The position numbers and the translations under genes were made by a program. A stretch of 64,000 bases of DNA from Nocardioides luteus. Its GTDB lineage: Bacteria; Actinomycetota; Actinomycetes; Propionibacteriales; Nocardioidaceae. Under the pieces are notes generated by a model, which did not search any database, was not told the DNA's origin, and worked only from the letters and a program-made list of their open reading frames with translations. The DNA lies in NCBI RefSeq assembly GCF_015752315.1, contig NZ_JADOVJ010000001.1:4022501-4086500 (forward strand), written 5' to 3'. Shown here piece by piece: positions 50,624 through 59,602 of the stretch (positions are counted from its first letter, which is position 1; every line of letters starts with the position of its first letter).

Positions 50624-51382
50624 ATGCTGGTTGGGCAACGCCGCGCTCATCTCCTGCGTCTTCTGGAGGAAACAGGCAAGATCGTGGCCAAGGACGCCGC
50701 GAGCGAGCTGGGCATCTCCGAGGACAGCATCCGTCGAGATCTTCGCGACCTGGCCGCGGAGGGGCTGTGTCAGCGCGTCTACGGCGGCGCGCTCCCCGTC
50801 TCACCGGCGGTGGTCGACTACACCGCCCGCCACACCGTCGAGCCCGGCGCCAAACGAGCCGTCGCCGCCACCGCCGCCGGCCTCGTACGCCCCGGCAGCA
50901 CGCTCATCCTCGACGGCGGCACCACCGCCCTCGCCGTCGCCCAAGCGCTCCCCGCGGACCTGGAGTGCACCGTCATCACCAACAGCCCGACCGTCGCCTC
51001 GGCCCTCCTCCAGCACCCGAGCGCGGACCTCTTCCTGCTCGGCGGCCGGGTCTTCAAGCACTCCGCCGTCGCCTGCGGCGCCGCGGCCGTCGAGGCCGCC
51101 CAGAACGTCTCCGCCGACCTCTGCCTCCTCGGCGTCACCGGCGTCCATCCGGAGGCCGGCCTCACCACCGGCGACGCCGAGGACGCCGCGATGAAGCGCG
51201 CCCTGGCCGGGCGAGCCGCCGAGACGTACGTCCTCGCCTCCTCCGAGAAGATCGGCACCGCCTCCCCCTACCGTGTGCTCCCCTGGAGCCGGGTCGCGGG
51301 CGTCATCACCGACGCCGACCCGACCGACGACGTCGTCGAGCAGGTCTCGGCGCTCGGCGTCGAGATCGTGCACGCCACCTGA
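50624..51382 (+). CDS. DeoR/GlpR family transcriptional regulator
   Basis: The 252-residue protein has an N-terminal DeoR HTH (VGQRRAHLLRLLEETGKIVAKDAASELGISEDSIRRDL, then VYGGALP) and the C-terminal DeoRC sensor (LVRPGSTLILDGGTTALAVAQAL, with LLGGRVF). These usually bind phosphosugars. The divergent NUDIX gene is the natural target. The ATG at 50624 follows AAAGGAACG. Confidence 0.92.
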   Translation: MLVGQRRAHLLRLLEETGKIVAKDAASELGISEDSIRRDLRDLAAEGLCQRVYGGALPVSPAVVDYTARHTVEPGAKRAVAATAAGLVRPGSTLILDGGTTALAVAQALPADLECTVITNSPTVASALLQHPSADLFLLGGRVFKHSAVACGAAAVEAAQNVSADLCLLGVTGVHPEAGLTTGDAEDAAMKRALAGRAAETYVLASSEKIGTASPYRVLPWSRVAGVITDADPTDDVVEQVSALGVEIVHAT

Positions 51383-51414
51383 TCGAATACCGCGCCGAGG
51401 GACAACGGGGCGGA

Positions 51415-51420
51415 TAGCCT
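51415..51420 (+). promoter_or_regulatory. -10 element TAGCCT of arr
   Basis: TAGCCT is followed by 6 bases and the ATG at 51427. No ribosome site is present. Confidence 0.6.
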
Positions 51421-51426
51421 GCGGGC

Positions 51427-51831
51427 ATGGGTGAACCGCTGGACGAGGGGCCGTTCTACCACGGCACGAAGGCCGACCTGCGGGTCGGAGACCATCTGAC
51501 CGCAGGGTTCCGGTCGAACTACCGGCCCGAGGTGGTGATGAACCACATCTACTTCACCGCGCTGCCCGACGGCGCGGGCCTCGCGGCCGAGCTCGCCGCG
51601 GGCGACGGGGAACCGCGGGTGTATCGCGTCGAGCCGACCGGGGAGTTCGAGAACGACCCCAACGTCACGGACAAGAAGTTCCCGGGCAACCCGACCCGCT
51701 CCTACCGCAGCACAGCGCCGCTCCGGATCGTCGCCGAGGTCGCCGACTGGACCCGGCTCGCACCTGAGGCCCTCCAGCTGTGGCGCGACCGCCTCGCCGC
51801 GATGGGCGACGACGCCGAGATCATCAACTAG
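51427..51831 (+). CDS. arr: Rifamycin ADP-ribosyltransferase (Arr)
   Basis: The 134-residue enzyme transfers ADP-ribose from NAD to rifamycins and inactivates them. It matches the small Arr proteins in length and motifs: FYHGTKADLRVGDHLTAGFRSNY near the start, HIYFTA, and GNPTRSYRSTAPLRIV toward the end. Chromosomal copies are common in environmental actinobacteria. Transcription probably starts at its own TAGCCT box. Confidence 0.93.
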   Translation: MGEPLDEGPFYHGTKADLRVGDHLTAGFRSNYRPEVVMNHIYFTALPDGAGLAAELAAGDGEPRVYRVEPTGEFENDPNVTDKKFPGNPTRSYRSTAPLRIVAEVADWTRLAPEALQLWRDRLAAMGDDAEIIN

Positions 51832-51855
51832 CGCCGGGCCCGGGCGGCCGTCGGA

Positions 51856-52254
51856 TCAGTGCCGCTCCTCGAGCCCGACGGCCTGGCGCAGGATGCGCAC
51901 CGACTCGGCGAGGTCCTCGTCGTCGCGGGCCCGCGACTCCATGAGATCGGAGAGGGCCGAGGCGATGACGTTGAGCTTCTCATGAGAAGCCTCCTCCGAG
52001 CGTCGCCCGGCGTTCTGGAGCAGCACCAGCAACAGCAGCGAGAGGACCGATGAGCCGGTGTGCACGGCGAGCTCCCACTTGGTGCTCGAGGACCAGAACG
52101 GAAAGCTCACCGCCCACACCAGCAGGACGGCCACGATCACGTAGAAGAAGGGCGCGTGGCTGACCACGGAGGTCACCACCTCCACGAAACGCTCGAACCC
52201 GTTGCGCCCGTCACCTCGCTGGCGTGACTTCCTGGCCTCGTTCTCTCCGGTCAT
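51856..52254 (-). CDS. Low-affinity iron permease family protein
   Basis: The 132-residue protein has two membrane helices (about 35-53 and 63-81) and the conserved VLLQNAGRRSEEASHEKLNVI segment of the Fet4-related bacterial family. Evidence that bacterial members carry iron is weak. TACCGT (52266-52261) lies 6 bases before the ATG on the minus strand. Confidence 0.82.
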   Translation of the reverse strand: MTGENEARKSRQRGDGRNGFERFVEVVTSVVSHAPFFYVIVAVLLVWAVSFPFWSSSTKWELAVHTGSSVLSLLLLVLLQNAGRRSEEASHEKLNVIASALSDLMESRARDDEDLAESVRILRQAVGLEERH

Positions 52255-52287
52255 GCGGTCACGGTAGCCCCGATCCGACGCCGGGTC

Positions 52288-52617
52288 TCAGCCTTCGCGG
52301 ATGGTCATCCTGGTGAGCCGGTCACCGTCGACGTCGAAGACGAACTTCGAGCGCCCGTTGGCGTGGGTGGAGCGCCAGTCACCGATGACCGTCACCGTGC
52401 CATCCGCGGCCTCGACCTCCTCGACGGCGAGGGTGCCGTGGGCACCGATGAACTCGTTGTCGCTCCAGCCCTTGATCTGCTCGCGTCCGGTGAAGACACG
52501 GCCCCAGTCGTCGACCGCCCCGCCTTCGGTGAAGGCGTCGAGGAACGCGGACTCGTCGTGCCGGTTGACGGCCTCGATGAACGCCGCGACCGGCTCGGGG
52601 ATCGTCTGCTCTGTCAT
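52288..52617 (-). CDS. SnoaL-like NTF2-fold protein
   Basis: The 109-residue single-domain protein has PVAAFIEAVNRHDESAFLDAF and a closing FVFDVDGDRLTRMTIREG, the pattern of SnoaL/NTF2-like small enzymes and binding proteins. The ligand is unknown. The ATG at 52617 follows GGAGGAG. It lies 69 bases downstream of azlD on the same strand. Confidence 0.82.
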   Translation of the reverse strand: MTEQTIPEPVAAFIEAVNRHDESAFLDAFTEGGAVDDWGRVFTGREQIKGWSDNEFIGAHGTLAVEEVEAADGTVTVIGDWRSTHANGRSKFVFDVDGDRLTRMTIREG

Positions 52618-52686
52618 GTGAACTCCTCCATGGACATGTCGGACACCAGGAAGCGTACGTTCCACGCCAGGCCAGCTCAGGCCGGC

Positions 52687-53016
52687 TCAGGCCGCGAGGA
52701 CCGAGGTGACCAGGACGTACGCGGCGGTGCCGGCGAAGATGCTGAGCGTCATGCTGCCGCGCCACACGTGCAGGCCGATGGTGAGTGCCAGGGCCAGGAC
52801 GGCCGGACCGGCGGACGTGAAGGCGGCAGGATCGGTGTCGCGGAGGGTGTACGCGGCGAGGATGACCATCATCCCGACGGGCATGCGCTCGCCGATGTGG
52901 GCCATCAGCGCGCTGTGCCGCAGCGGCGCCAGCATCGCGAACGGGACCGCACGGAGCGCCCACGTGACGGCCGCGGAGACGGCGATGGCGGACAGGACGT
53001 ACCAGGGATCAGTCAT
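52687..53016 (-). CDS. azlD: Branched-chain amino-acid exporter small subunit AzlD
   Basis: The 109-residue protein has about three to four membrane helices. ALRAVPFAMLAPLRHSALMAHIGERMPVGMMVI is the usual AzlD core. It forms the two-part exporter with AzlC. Its start overlaps the azlC end by 8 bases. Confidence 0.9.
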   Translation of the reverse strand: MTDPWYVLSAIAVSAAVTWALRAVPFAMLAPLRHSALMAHIGERMPVGMMVILAAYTLRDTDPAAFTSAGPAVLALALTIGLHVWRGSMTLSIFAGTAAYVLVTSVLAA

Positions 53017-53737
53017 CGCGGCTCCTGCGAGTGGCGAGGACGTACGGACCGACGATCGCGGCGACGAACAGGCCCATCGCGATCAGCAGCATGTTCTCCC
53101 GCGAGATCAGGGCGGCGACGAGCGCGCAGCCGAGCGCGAGCGCCGGGATCGGCAGCGACCGACGGACCTTGTACGCCTCGAGCCCGAGCACGACGAACAG
53201 CGCCGTGACGGCGAACTCGAGCCCGACCACCTGCGGCGGGATCAGGGAGCCGAGGCCGGCGCCGGCAGCGACGCAGAGCACCCAGGCGACGTGGAAGAAG
53301 GCCTGGATGCCGATGATCCGCGCCCGCGACCACCCGGCGGACTCCGGCGTGACGGTGAGCGCGTAGGCCTCGTCGGTGAGCGCGAAGGTGCTGTAGGCCT
53401 TCCAGCCGGAGCCGTGCACCCGGTGGAGCGGGAACGAGATCGCGTAGAAGACGTGGCGGAAGTTCACCAGCAGGGTGCTGACGGCGATCTGCGCCAGGGG
53501 CGCCGCGGCGGCCAGCAGGCCGACCAGCAGGAACTCCATCGTTCCGGCGAACACGATCGCGCCGAGCACCGGCGCCCACCACCAGGCGAGCCCGGAATGA
53601 ACCACGAGCACGCCGAGCGCGAGCCCCAACGGCACCACGGCGACGCACGCCGGAAGCACGGTCCGCCACCCGGCGACGAGCTCCTCGCGGGTGCTCGCGG
53701 GCTCCCGCGACGCTGTCTCCATGTCCATGACCTGCAT
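53009..53737 (-). CDS. azlC: Branched-chain amino-acid exporter large subunit AzlC
   Basis: The 242-residue protein has the AzlC topology and motif TLLVNFRHVFYAISFPLHR, followed by FALTDEAYALT. With AzlD it exports branched-chain amino acids or analogues. It is divergent from an Lrp regulator, as in Bacillus azl. The ATG at 53737 lies 6 bases after TAGGCT (53749-53744). Confidence 0.92.
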   Translation of the reverse strand: MQVMDMETASREPASTREELVAGWRTVLPACVAVVPLGLALGVLVVHSGLAWWWAPVLGAIVFAGTMEFLLVGLLAAAAPLAQIAVSTLLVNFRHVFYAISFPLHRVHGSGWKAYSTFALTDEAYALTVTPESAGWSRARIIGIQAFFHVAWVLCVAAGAGLGSLIPPQVVGLEFAVTALFVVLGLEAYKVRRSLPIPALALGCALVAALISRENMLLIAMGLFVAAIVGPYVLATRRSRDD

Positions 53738-53766
53738 GCCGCAAGCCTAGGAAAGTTCAGACGTTC

Positions 53767-53779
53767 ATGGGTTGCCCAT
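53767..53779 (+). promoter_or_regulatory. Candidate Lrp operator between azlCD and its regulator
   Basis: ATGGG-TTG-CCCAT is a perfect dyad in the 63-base space between the divergent azlC and Lrp genes. Confidence 0.45.
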
Positions 53780-53800
53780 TGACGCTGCTAAAGTGCCGAT

Positions 53801-54253
53801 ATGCGCAATGATCACTCGATCGACGACCTGGATCGAGCAATCATTGCCGAGCTCGAAGACGACGCCCGACTGAGCAACGCCGAGCTGGCGCGACGGGTCG
53901 GCCTCACCCCGGCTCCCTGCCTGCGCCGGGTGCAGCGCCTGGAGAGCGACGGAGTGATCAAGGGCTACCACGCCCGCATCGACCCGAAGAGCGGCGGACG
54001 CGGCTTCGAGGTCATCGTCGCGATCGACATCGCGGTCAACGACGGCAAGACCATCGAGGACTTCGAGACCGCCGCCGTCGCCATCCCCGAGGTCACCGAG
54101 ATGCGCCGCATGCTCGGCCAGCCCGACTACTACCTCCGCGTCCAGGTCGCCGACCCCGAGGCGTACGAGGCGCTCATCCTCGGGACCATCTCCCGGCTGC
54201 CCGCGGTGAGCCGGGTGCTGTCGCACCAGACGATGCGGCTGGTCAAGGGCTGA
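53801..54253 (+). CDS. Lrp/AsnC family regulator of azlCD
   Basis: The 150-residue protein has the AsnC HTH (DLDRAIIAELEDDARLSNAELARRVGLTPAPCLRRVQRL) and the RAM ligand domain (YYLRVQVADPEAYE). It is divergent from azlCD and likely controls export in response to branched-chain amino acids. Its end overlaps the convergent XRE gene by 11 bases. Confidence 0.92.
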   Translation: MRNDHSIDDLDRAIIAELEDDARLSNAELARRVGLTPAPCLRRVQRLESDGVIKGYHARIDPKSGGRGFEVIVAIDIAVNDGKTIEDFETAAVAIPEVTEMRRMLGQPDYYLRVQVADPEAYEALILGTISRLPAVSRVLSHQTMRLVKG

Positions 54254-55031
54254 GCAGCCGCCGCGTCCGGTCGTCGGCGGGGACGAACGTCTCCAGGTGA
54301 AGACCGTGCAGCGTCACGTCGGAGGCGCTCTCGATCTGGCTGGCGACGCTGAAGAAGCGGAGCGTGTCACCGCCCAGGTCGATCTCCAGCGGAACGACCG
54401 GATCGGCCAGCGGCCGGGCGGGCGGCTCACCGTCGCAGGGATAGGCGGTGACCTCGTCCCGGAGCGCGACCAGCGCCGGGTCGCCACCGGTGTGCGTGAT
54501 ACGCCGGCCTAGCTGATGGAGCAGGTGGGCACGCCAGACGGGAAGGTTGCGGATCCGCGGGGCGATCCCGCGCGGGTGCAGGCAGAGCCGGATGACGTTC
54601 AGCGGGGGCTCGAGCAGGCTGGGGTCGCAGCCGACGAGCAGCGCGTCGACCGACTGGTTGGCATCGACGACGTCCCAGCGGTCGTCGAGAAGCAGGGCCG
54701 GGTACGGCGCATGGGCGTCCAGCAGGCCGCGCAGGCCGGCCATCACCGGGGCCAGCGCGTCGTCGTCGGTGGCGCGCTGCGGGTAGCGAGGCGCGAACCC
54801 GCCGGCGAGCAGCAGCCGGTTCTGCTCGGCCATCGGCACCCGCAGCACCTCGGCCAGCCGGACGATCATCTCCGGCGTCGGCCGGGCTCGGCCGTTCTCG
54901 ACGTAGCTCACGTGCCGGGTGCTCACCTCCGCCTGGGTGGCGAGCGCGAGCTGGCTCAGCGACCGCAGCTCACGCCAGCGGCGGAGCTCGCTGCCGACCG
55001 ACGATGACGGTGACGTCGCGGTTGAGATCAC
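54243..55031 (-). CDS. XRE-family regulator with MmyB-like ligand domain
   Basis: The 262-residue protein has an N-terminal HTH (LRRWRELRSLSQLALATQAEVSTRHVSYVENGRARP) and a C-terminal MmyB-like PAS-type domain (about 95-262, YPALLLDDRWDVVDAN). It is divergent from a SnoaL gene, its probable target. The GTG at 55031 is chosen because TAGCCT (55044-55039) is 7 bases upstream. A longer frame continues to 55160. Confidence 0.87.
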   Translation of the reverse strand: MISTATSPSSSVGSELRRWRELRSLSQLALATQAEVSTRHVSYVENGRARPTPEMIVRLAEVLRVPMAEQNRLLLAGGFAPRYPQRATDDDALAPVMAGLRGLLDAHAPYPALLLDDRWDVVDANQSVDALLVGCDPSLLEPPLNVIRLCLHPRGIAPRIRNLPVWRAHLLHQLGRRITHTGGDPALVALRDEVTAYPCDGEPPARPLADPVVPLEIDLGGDTLRFFSVASQIESASDVTLHGLHLETFVPADDRTRRLLSP

Positions 55032-55149
55032 GGCCACGAGGCTAGCCAAGCGCGCATCGGGTCGGCCATGACCTCGGAGGTTATCGACCGGCGCACCCGA
55101 TGGCGGCGAATCTTCTCCTGGCAACCCGATCCGAGAGAAGGAAGACACC

Positions 55150-55500
55150 ATGAACGACATCGTGACGCGCTACCTCGACACCTGGAACGCCACCGACGAC
55201 GAGCTCACCGACCTGCTGGCCACGCACTGGTCCGACGACTGCGTCTACGTCGACCCGCTCGCGGAGGTCGAGGGCCGCGAGGCCGTCGCCGCCACCATCC
55301 GGGCCGTACGCGCGCAGTTCCCCGGCTTCGTGTTCACCCCCGTGGGGGCCGTCGACACCCATCACCAGCAGGCCCGCTTCCAGTGGGGTCTGGGCCCGGC
55401 CGGCGCGGAGCCGGTCATCGTCGGCTTCGACGTGGTCGTCGTCGACGCGGACCAGCGGATCCGGGACGTACGCGGGTTCCTGGACAAGGTGCCCGCCTGA
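55150..55500 (+). CDS. SnoaL-like NTF2-fold protein
   Basis: The 116-residue protein has IVTRYLDTWNATDDELTDLLATHW, CVYVDPLAEVEGREAV and the final VRGFLDKVPA, typical of SnoaL-like small proteins. XRE/MmyB regulators are frequently divergent from such genes. The ligand is unknown. The ATG follows GAGAGAAGGA. Confidence 0.83.
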   Translation: MNDIVTRYLDTWNATDDELTDLLATHWSDDCVYVDPLAEVEGREAVAATIRAVRAQFPGFVFTPVGAVDTHHQQARFQWGLGPAGAEPVIVGFDVVVVDADQRIRDVRGFLDKVPA

Positions 55501-55502
55501 GC

Positions 55503-55955
55503 TCAGGCCGGACCCGGGGTCAGTGGTGACAGCGGGCGCTCGAAGAAGGTCTCCAGGACCACGGTCGCCTGCGTCCCGCTGACCCCGTCGATCGCGTAGA
55601 TCCGGCGCAGCACGTCCTGCAGCTGCTCGGTGGTCGCGGTCCTGACCTTCACCAGCACCGACGCGCTCCCCGCGATGACGTGCGCCTCCACCACCTCCGG
55701 GAGCGCGGCGAACGCCTCCGCCGAGTCCCCCATCCAGGACGTCGACTCGACCATGACGTACGCCAGGACGCCGCTGCCCACGGCGGCCGGGTCGACCTCG
55801 GCGCTGGTGCGCCGGATGACGCCCGCCTCGCGCAGCTTGCGTACGCGCTCGTGGGCGGCGCCGGCGGAGAGGCCGACGGCCTGGCCCAGCACGGCATAGG
55901 ACTGGGTGGCGTCGCGCTGGAGCTCGGCCAGCAGCTCACGGTCGATCTGATCCAC
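55503..55955 (-). CDS. Lrp/AsnC family transcriptional regulator
   Basis: The 150-residue protein has QIDRELLAELQRDATQSYAVLGQAVGLSAGAAHERVRKLREAGVI (HTH) and a RAM-like C-terminal domain (AHVIAGSASVLVKVRTATTEQL). It is divergent from the SMP-30 gene. Two ATCTTGC repeats 21 bp apart (55975-55981, 55996-56002) lie just upstream. The GTG at 55955 has GGAG upstream. Confidence 0.87.
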   Translation of the reverse strand: MDQIDRELLAELQRDATQSYAVLGQAVGLSAGAAHERVRKLREAGVIRRTSAEVDPAAVGSGVLAYVMVESTSWMGDSAEAFAALPEVVEAHVIAGSASVLVKVRTATTEQLQDVLRRIYAIDGVSGTQATVVLETFFERPLSPLTPGPA

Positions 55956-56059
55956 AGCATCTCCGTTCGGAAATATCTTGCCATGACCGTACCTCATCTT
56001 GCAGTCTTCGGTTATGGCCGATTGACGTTCGGCTCGGTTGAGGAAGAGGAGTGGGTTCG

Positions 56060-57004
56060 ATGAGCGGTGAGCGCCCCGGCCTGTACGAGATGCTCGATGA
56101 CCGGTTCCGCACCGGACGGTGCATGAACGGCGATGAGGCGCTGGAGGTCCTGTTCACCGGCTGCCGCTGGGCCGAGGGACCGATCTACGTGCCCGCCTGG
56201 CGCCAGGTGGTCTGGAGCGACATCCCGAACGACCGGATGCTGCGCTGGGACGAGGAGACCGGCGACGTGGCGGTCTTCCGTCGCGATGCCGGGCACACCA
56301 ACGGCAACACCCTCGACCGCGAGGGTCGGCTGATCACCTGCGAGCAGGGCAACCGCCGGGTGACCCGGACCGAGCACGACGGCACCATCACCGTGCTGGC
56401 CGACCGCTGGCAGGGCAAGCGGCTGAACAGCCCCAACGACGCGACCGTGAGGTCGGACGGCTCGATCTGGTTCTCCGACCCCGACTTCGGCATCACCAGC
56501 GACTACGAGGGATATCGCGCCGAGAGCGAGATCGGCGCCAACAACGTCTACCGGATCGACCCGGCCACCGGCGAGGTGAGCCTGGCGGCGGACTGCTTCG
56601 GTGCGCCGAACGGCCTGGTCTTCTCCCCCGACGAGCGGCAGCTCTTCGTCTCCGACACCCGCGCCGGCCGGATCTGGGTCTTCGACGTACGCGAGGACGG
56701 CACCCTCTCCGAGGAGCGGGTCTTCGCCGAGGCCGGAGCCCGCGACGACGCCCGCTTCGACAACATCCGCTTCGACGACGGCGGCCGCCTCTGGGTCGCC
56801 GCGATGAACGACGGCGTGCACTGCTACGACCCCGACGGCACCCTCATCGGCCGCCTGAACGTCCCCGAGGCAGTCGCCAACATCTCCTGGGGCGGCGCCA
56901 AGCGCAACCGCCTCTTCATCACCGCGGAGACCAGTCTCTACTCCGTCGTCATGGGCGTCACCGGCACCCACCCGACCGGCCCCGGACGCCGGCCCTGGCT
57001 CTAA
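56060..57004 (+). CDS. SMP-30/gluconolactonase family protein
   Basis: The 314-residue six-bladed beta-propeller has the metal-site residues visible as CRWAEGPIY (E), RLNSPNDATV (N) and PNGLVFSPDE with a later aspartate. It should hydrolyse a sugar or other lactone. It has no signal peptide and is likely cytosolic. The divergent Lrp is the probable regulator. The ATG at 56060 has GAGGA upstream; a GTG at 56051 is possible. Confidence 0.88.
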   Translation: MSGERPGLYEMLDDRFRTGRCMNGDEALEVLFTGCRWAEGPIYVPAWRQVVWSDIPNDRMLRWDEETGDVAVFRRDAGHTNGNTLDREGRLITCEQGNRRVTRTEHDGTITVLADRWQGKRLNSPNDATVRSDGSIWFSDPDFGITSDYEGYRAESEIGANNVYRIDPATGEVSLAADCFGAPNGLVFSPDERQLFVSDTRAGRIWVFDVREDGTLSEERVFAEAGARDDARFDNIRFDDGGRLWVAAMNDGVHCYDPDGTLIGRLNVPEAVANISWGGAKRNRLFITAETSLYSVVMGVTGTHPTGPGRRPWL

Positions 57005-57014
57005 CCGGCACGCC

Positions 57015-58262
57015 CTACCCGGCGGCGGGCCGATGCGTCTCCGGCAGCCGCAACACGACCACGAGCCCGGATGCGGCCGTGACGGCGGCGACGGCCCAGA
57101 CAGCACCTCGCACTCCCCACAGGTCAGCAAGGACACCGGACATCAATGCTCCGGCCGCAAACCCGAGATCCCGCCACAGCCGGTAGACCCCGACGGCACG
57201 CGCGCGCCAAGAAGGATGGGCGACGTCGCCGATCACCGCCAGGAGCGTCGGGTAGACCATGGCCGTGCCGAGGCCGAGCAGAACCGCAGCGGCGAGCCAC
57301 CATGCCGCCGAGCCGACCGCCGCGATCAGCGCCAAGGCCGCGGCCTGGAGCAGCATGCCTCCCACGATGAGCGGCTTCCGACCCCAGCGATCGGACAGCG
57401 CACCGGTCGCCAGCTGGCCGACACCCCACACCGCCGGGTAGGCCGCCACGAGCACGCCGATGTGACCGACCCCGAGACCTGCCGAGGCGAACAGGACCGC
57501 GAACAGACCCCAGGCCAGGCCGTCGTTGAGATTGTTGACCAGCCCTGCCTGACTGGCCGAGGACAGGGCAGGGTCGCGAAGCGAGGTACGAACCAGCACC
57601 TCGCGGTCGCTCATCGGGCTCCCCGTCCGCTCCCCCTGACCTGCTTCGTGGTCGGCATGGCCCCGGGTCTCCCGGACAGCCAAGGTCGAGAGTCCGAGCC
57701 CGAGAGCGGCGTACGCGGCGCCGACCAGGAACGGCTCGGGCCGAAGCCCGGCGTCGGCGGCGATCCGTCCGGTCAGCAGGGCGGTGGCTGCGACAGCGAG
57801 GTAACCGGCGGACTCGTTGATGCCCAGCGCCAGACCGCGCTGGCTGGGGCCGACGAGGTCAATCTTCATGATCACCGTGGTCGACCAGGTGAGGCCCTGG
57901 CTGATGCCGAGCAGGACGTTGGCGCCGACGACGATCCACCAGCTCGGCGCCCAGATGAGCAGGAGCGGCACCGGCAGCGCGACGATCCATCCCGCGACCA
58001 GGACCGGCTTACGACCATGGCGCTCGGACCAGATGCCGGCGAGGTAGTTGGTCGCCGCCTTCGCGAGACCGAAGGCGAGGATGTAGGTCAGCGCAGCGGT
58101 ATAGGACGCGAGCCCGAACACGTCCTCGGCCAGCAGCGGGAGGACCGTACGCTCCTGGCCGAGCATCCCACCGACGAGCGCGTTGACGGCGACTAGCAGC
58201 GAGAACTGCGCCGCGTTGGCGCGCAGTCCGAGCCGTGGCGCCGTGCCGAGGTCGTGGCTCAC
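57015..58262 (-). CDS. MFS transporter of the rhodanese/methyltransferase operon
   Basis: The 415-residue protein has 12 membrane helices, with motif A copies GIWSERHGRKPVLVAG and GALSDRWGRKPLIVGG. It is the last gene of a four-gene operon: its GTG overlaps the stop of the upstream gene as GTGA. In that company it probably exports a methylated or thiolated product, or the toxic compound itself. The substrate is inferred only. Confidence 0.88.
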   Translation of the reverse strand: MSHDLGTAPRLGLRANAAQFSLLVAVNALVGGMLGQERTVLPLLAEDVFGLASYTAALTYILAFGLAKAATNYLAGIWSERHGRKPVLVAGWIVALPVPLLLIWAPSWWIVVGANVLLGISQGLTWSTTVIMKIDLVGPSQRGLALGINESAGYLAVAATALLTGRIAADAGLRPEPFLVGAAYAALGLGLSTLAVRETRGHADHEAGQGERTGSPMSDREVLVRTSLRDPALSSASQAGLVNNLNDGLAWGLFAVLFASAGLGVGHIGVLVAAYPAVWGVGQLATGALSDRWGRKPLIVGGMLLQAAALALIAAVGSAAWWLAAAVLLGLGTAMVYPTLLAVIGDVAHPSWRARAVGVYRLWRDLGFAAGALMSGVLADLWGVRGAVWAVAAVTAASGLVVVLRLPETHRPAAG

Positions 58263-59602
58263 TCGGCGGTCTCCAGCACAACCGACTCGGGGCCGCCGTT
58301 CAGCACGGTCAGCCGGGTGAACCCGTGCCGCTGGAGAATGCTGGCAGCGCTCATCGCGCGCTCACCGTGGCCGCACATGACGAGCGTGGGCACGTCGGCG
58401 AGACCAGGCGCTGCACTCTCGAGAGACCCGAGCTCGAGGTGCAGAGCCCCGGGAACGTGGCCGGCCTCGTACTCTCGCCTCTGCCGGACGTCGAGCACGC
58501 GCTTCTCATCCGGGGTGGCCACCTCGGTCATCGGGAGCGACACGATCGGAAGTCCTGCTTCCTCCCAGGCCGCGAGTCCGCCGGAGACCTCACCGGCGAG
58601 GTTCTCGTAACCGATCTTCAGCGCCTGCCAGAGGATCTCGTCGGGGTCCTGGTCCTCGGCCCGAAGCACGATGATCGGCCGGTCGTTCGGCGCGAGCCAA
58701 CCCAGCCAGCTCGCGAACGCACCCCGCAGCGGGATCGACAGCGCATCCCGGGGATGGGCAGCGGCGAACGCCGCGATCGGGCGTACGTCGACGAGGACGA
58801 CACCGTCCCGCTGCCCGCCTGCCACGACCTGCGGAGGAACCGCCTCGAGCATAGGCCGCCCGGCGACGACGGCCGGGCCGCGCCGGTTGCGCTCCCCCAG
58901 GCGCCGGAAGTAGCTCGGGTAGGTTCCGTGCGAGTCGAGCAGCGCCTGCACGAATCCCGCCTCGTCGAGCTCGAGCAGGGGGTTGGTGGCCCGCTCCTTC
59001 CCGATGGTGCTGGTCGAGGTTCCCGTGGCTGCGGTCGAGCAGAACGAGCCCCCGCCATGGGTGGGCCACAGCGCCGCGTCGTCGCCGAGCCCGGCAACGC
59101 GACGCACGGAACGGAACTGCGCCCGCGCCAGGCTCTCGGTGCGGGCGGGGTCGACCAGGTCGACGCGGGCGGCCGACCCCACGATGAGGGAGCCACCGCT
59201 GAACACGCCGAGCGCCCGATCACCGTCGAGCAGGGCGAAGGACAGGTGCTCGTCGGTGTGTCCCGGCGTGGCGAGGGCCCGCAGGACCAGCCCGCCGTTC
59301 AAGGTGATCTCCTGCTCGTCCTCGAGCGCGGTGTGCTCGAACGTACGTCCGCCGGCCTTCGAGGCAAGCACCTCGGCGCCCTCGTCGGCGGCGAGCTGGA
59401 CGGCCCCGGAGAGGAAGTCGGCATGCAGGTGGGTATCAGCGGCGTGCGTGATCCGCAGTCCGCGGCGGCCGGCCTCGGCGCGCAGCGCCCGGAGGTCGCG
59501 GCAGGCATCCACCGCGAGCGCCGCACCGTCGCCGAGATCGACCAGGTAGGCGTTGTTGCCGAGCCCGGAGTCGGGCACGGCGGTCACCAGGTCGTTCATC
59601 AC
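58259..59602 (-). CDS. Metallo-beta-lactamase plus two rhodanese domains (persulfide dioxygenase-like)
   Basis: This is a 447-residue fusion. Residues 1-235 form a metallo-beta-lactamase fold of the ETHE1/persulfide-dioxygenase sort (ADTHLHADFLSGA with H58, H60 and D62; ATPGHTDEHLSF with H115). They are followed by rhodanese 1 (about 255-350), whose active loop lacks cysteine (IIVLRAEDQ), and rhodanese 2 (about 355-447) with the cysteine in LVMCGHGERAM. It should oxidise or relay persulfide sulfur. The GTG start forms TAGTG with the upstream stop. Confidence 0.87.
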   Translation of the reverse strand: MMNDLVTAVPDSGLGNNAYLVDLGDGAALAVDACRDLRALRAEAGRRGLRITHAADTHLHADFLSGAVQLAADEGAEVLASKAGGRTFEHTALEDEQEITLNGGLVLRALATPGHTDEHLSFALLDGDRALGVFSGGSLIVGSAARVDLVDPARTESLARAQFRSVRRVAGLGDDAALWPTHGGGSFCSTAATGTSTSTIGKERATNPLLELDEAGFVQALLDSHGTYPSYFRRLGERNRRGPAVVAGRPMLEAVPPQVVAGGQRDGVVLVDVRPIAAFAAAHPRDALSIPLRGAFASWLGWLAPNDRPIIVLRAEDQDPDEILWQALKIGYENLAGEVSGGLAAWEEAGLPIVSLPMTEVATPDEKRVLDVRQRREYEAGHVPGALHLELGSLESAAPGLADVPTLVMCGHGERAMSAASILQRHGFTRLTVLNGGPESVVLETAE

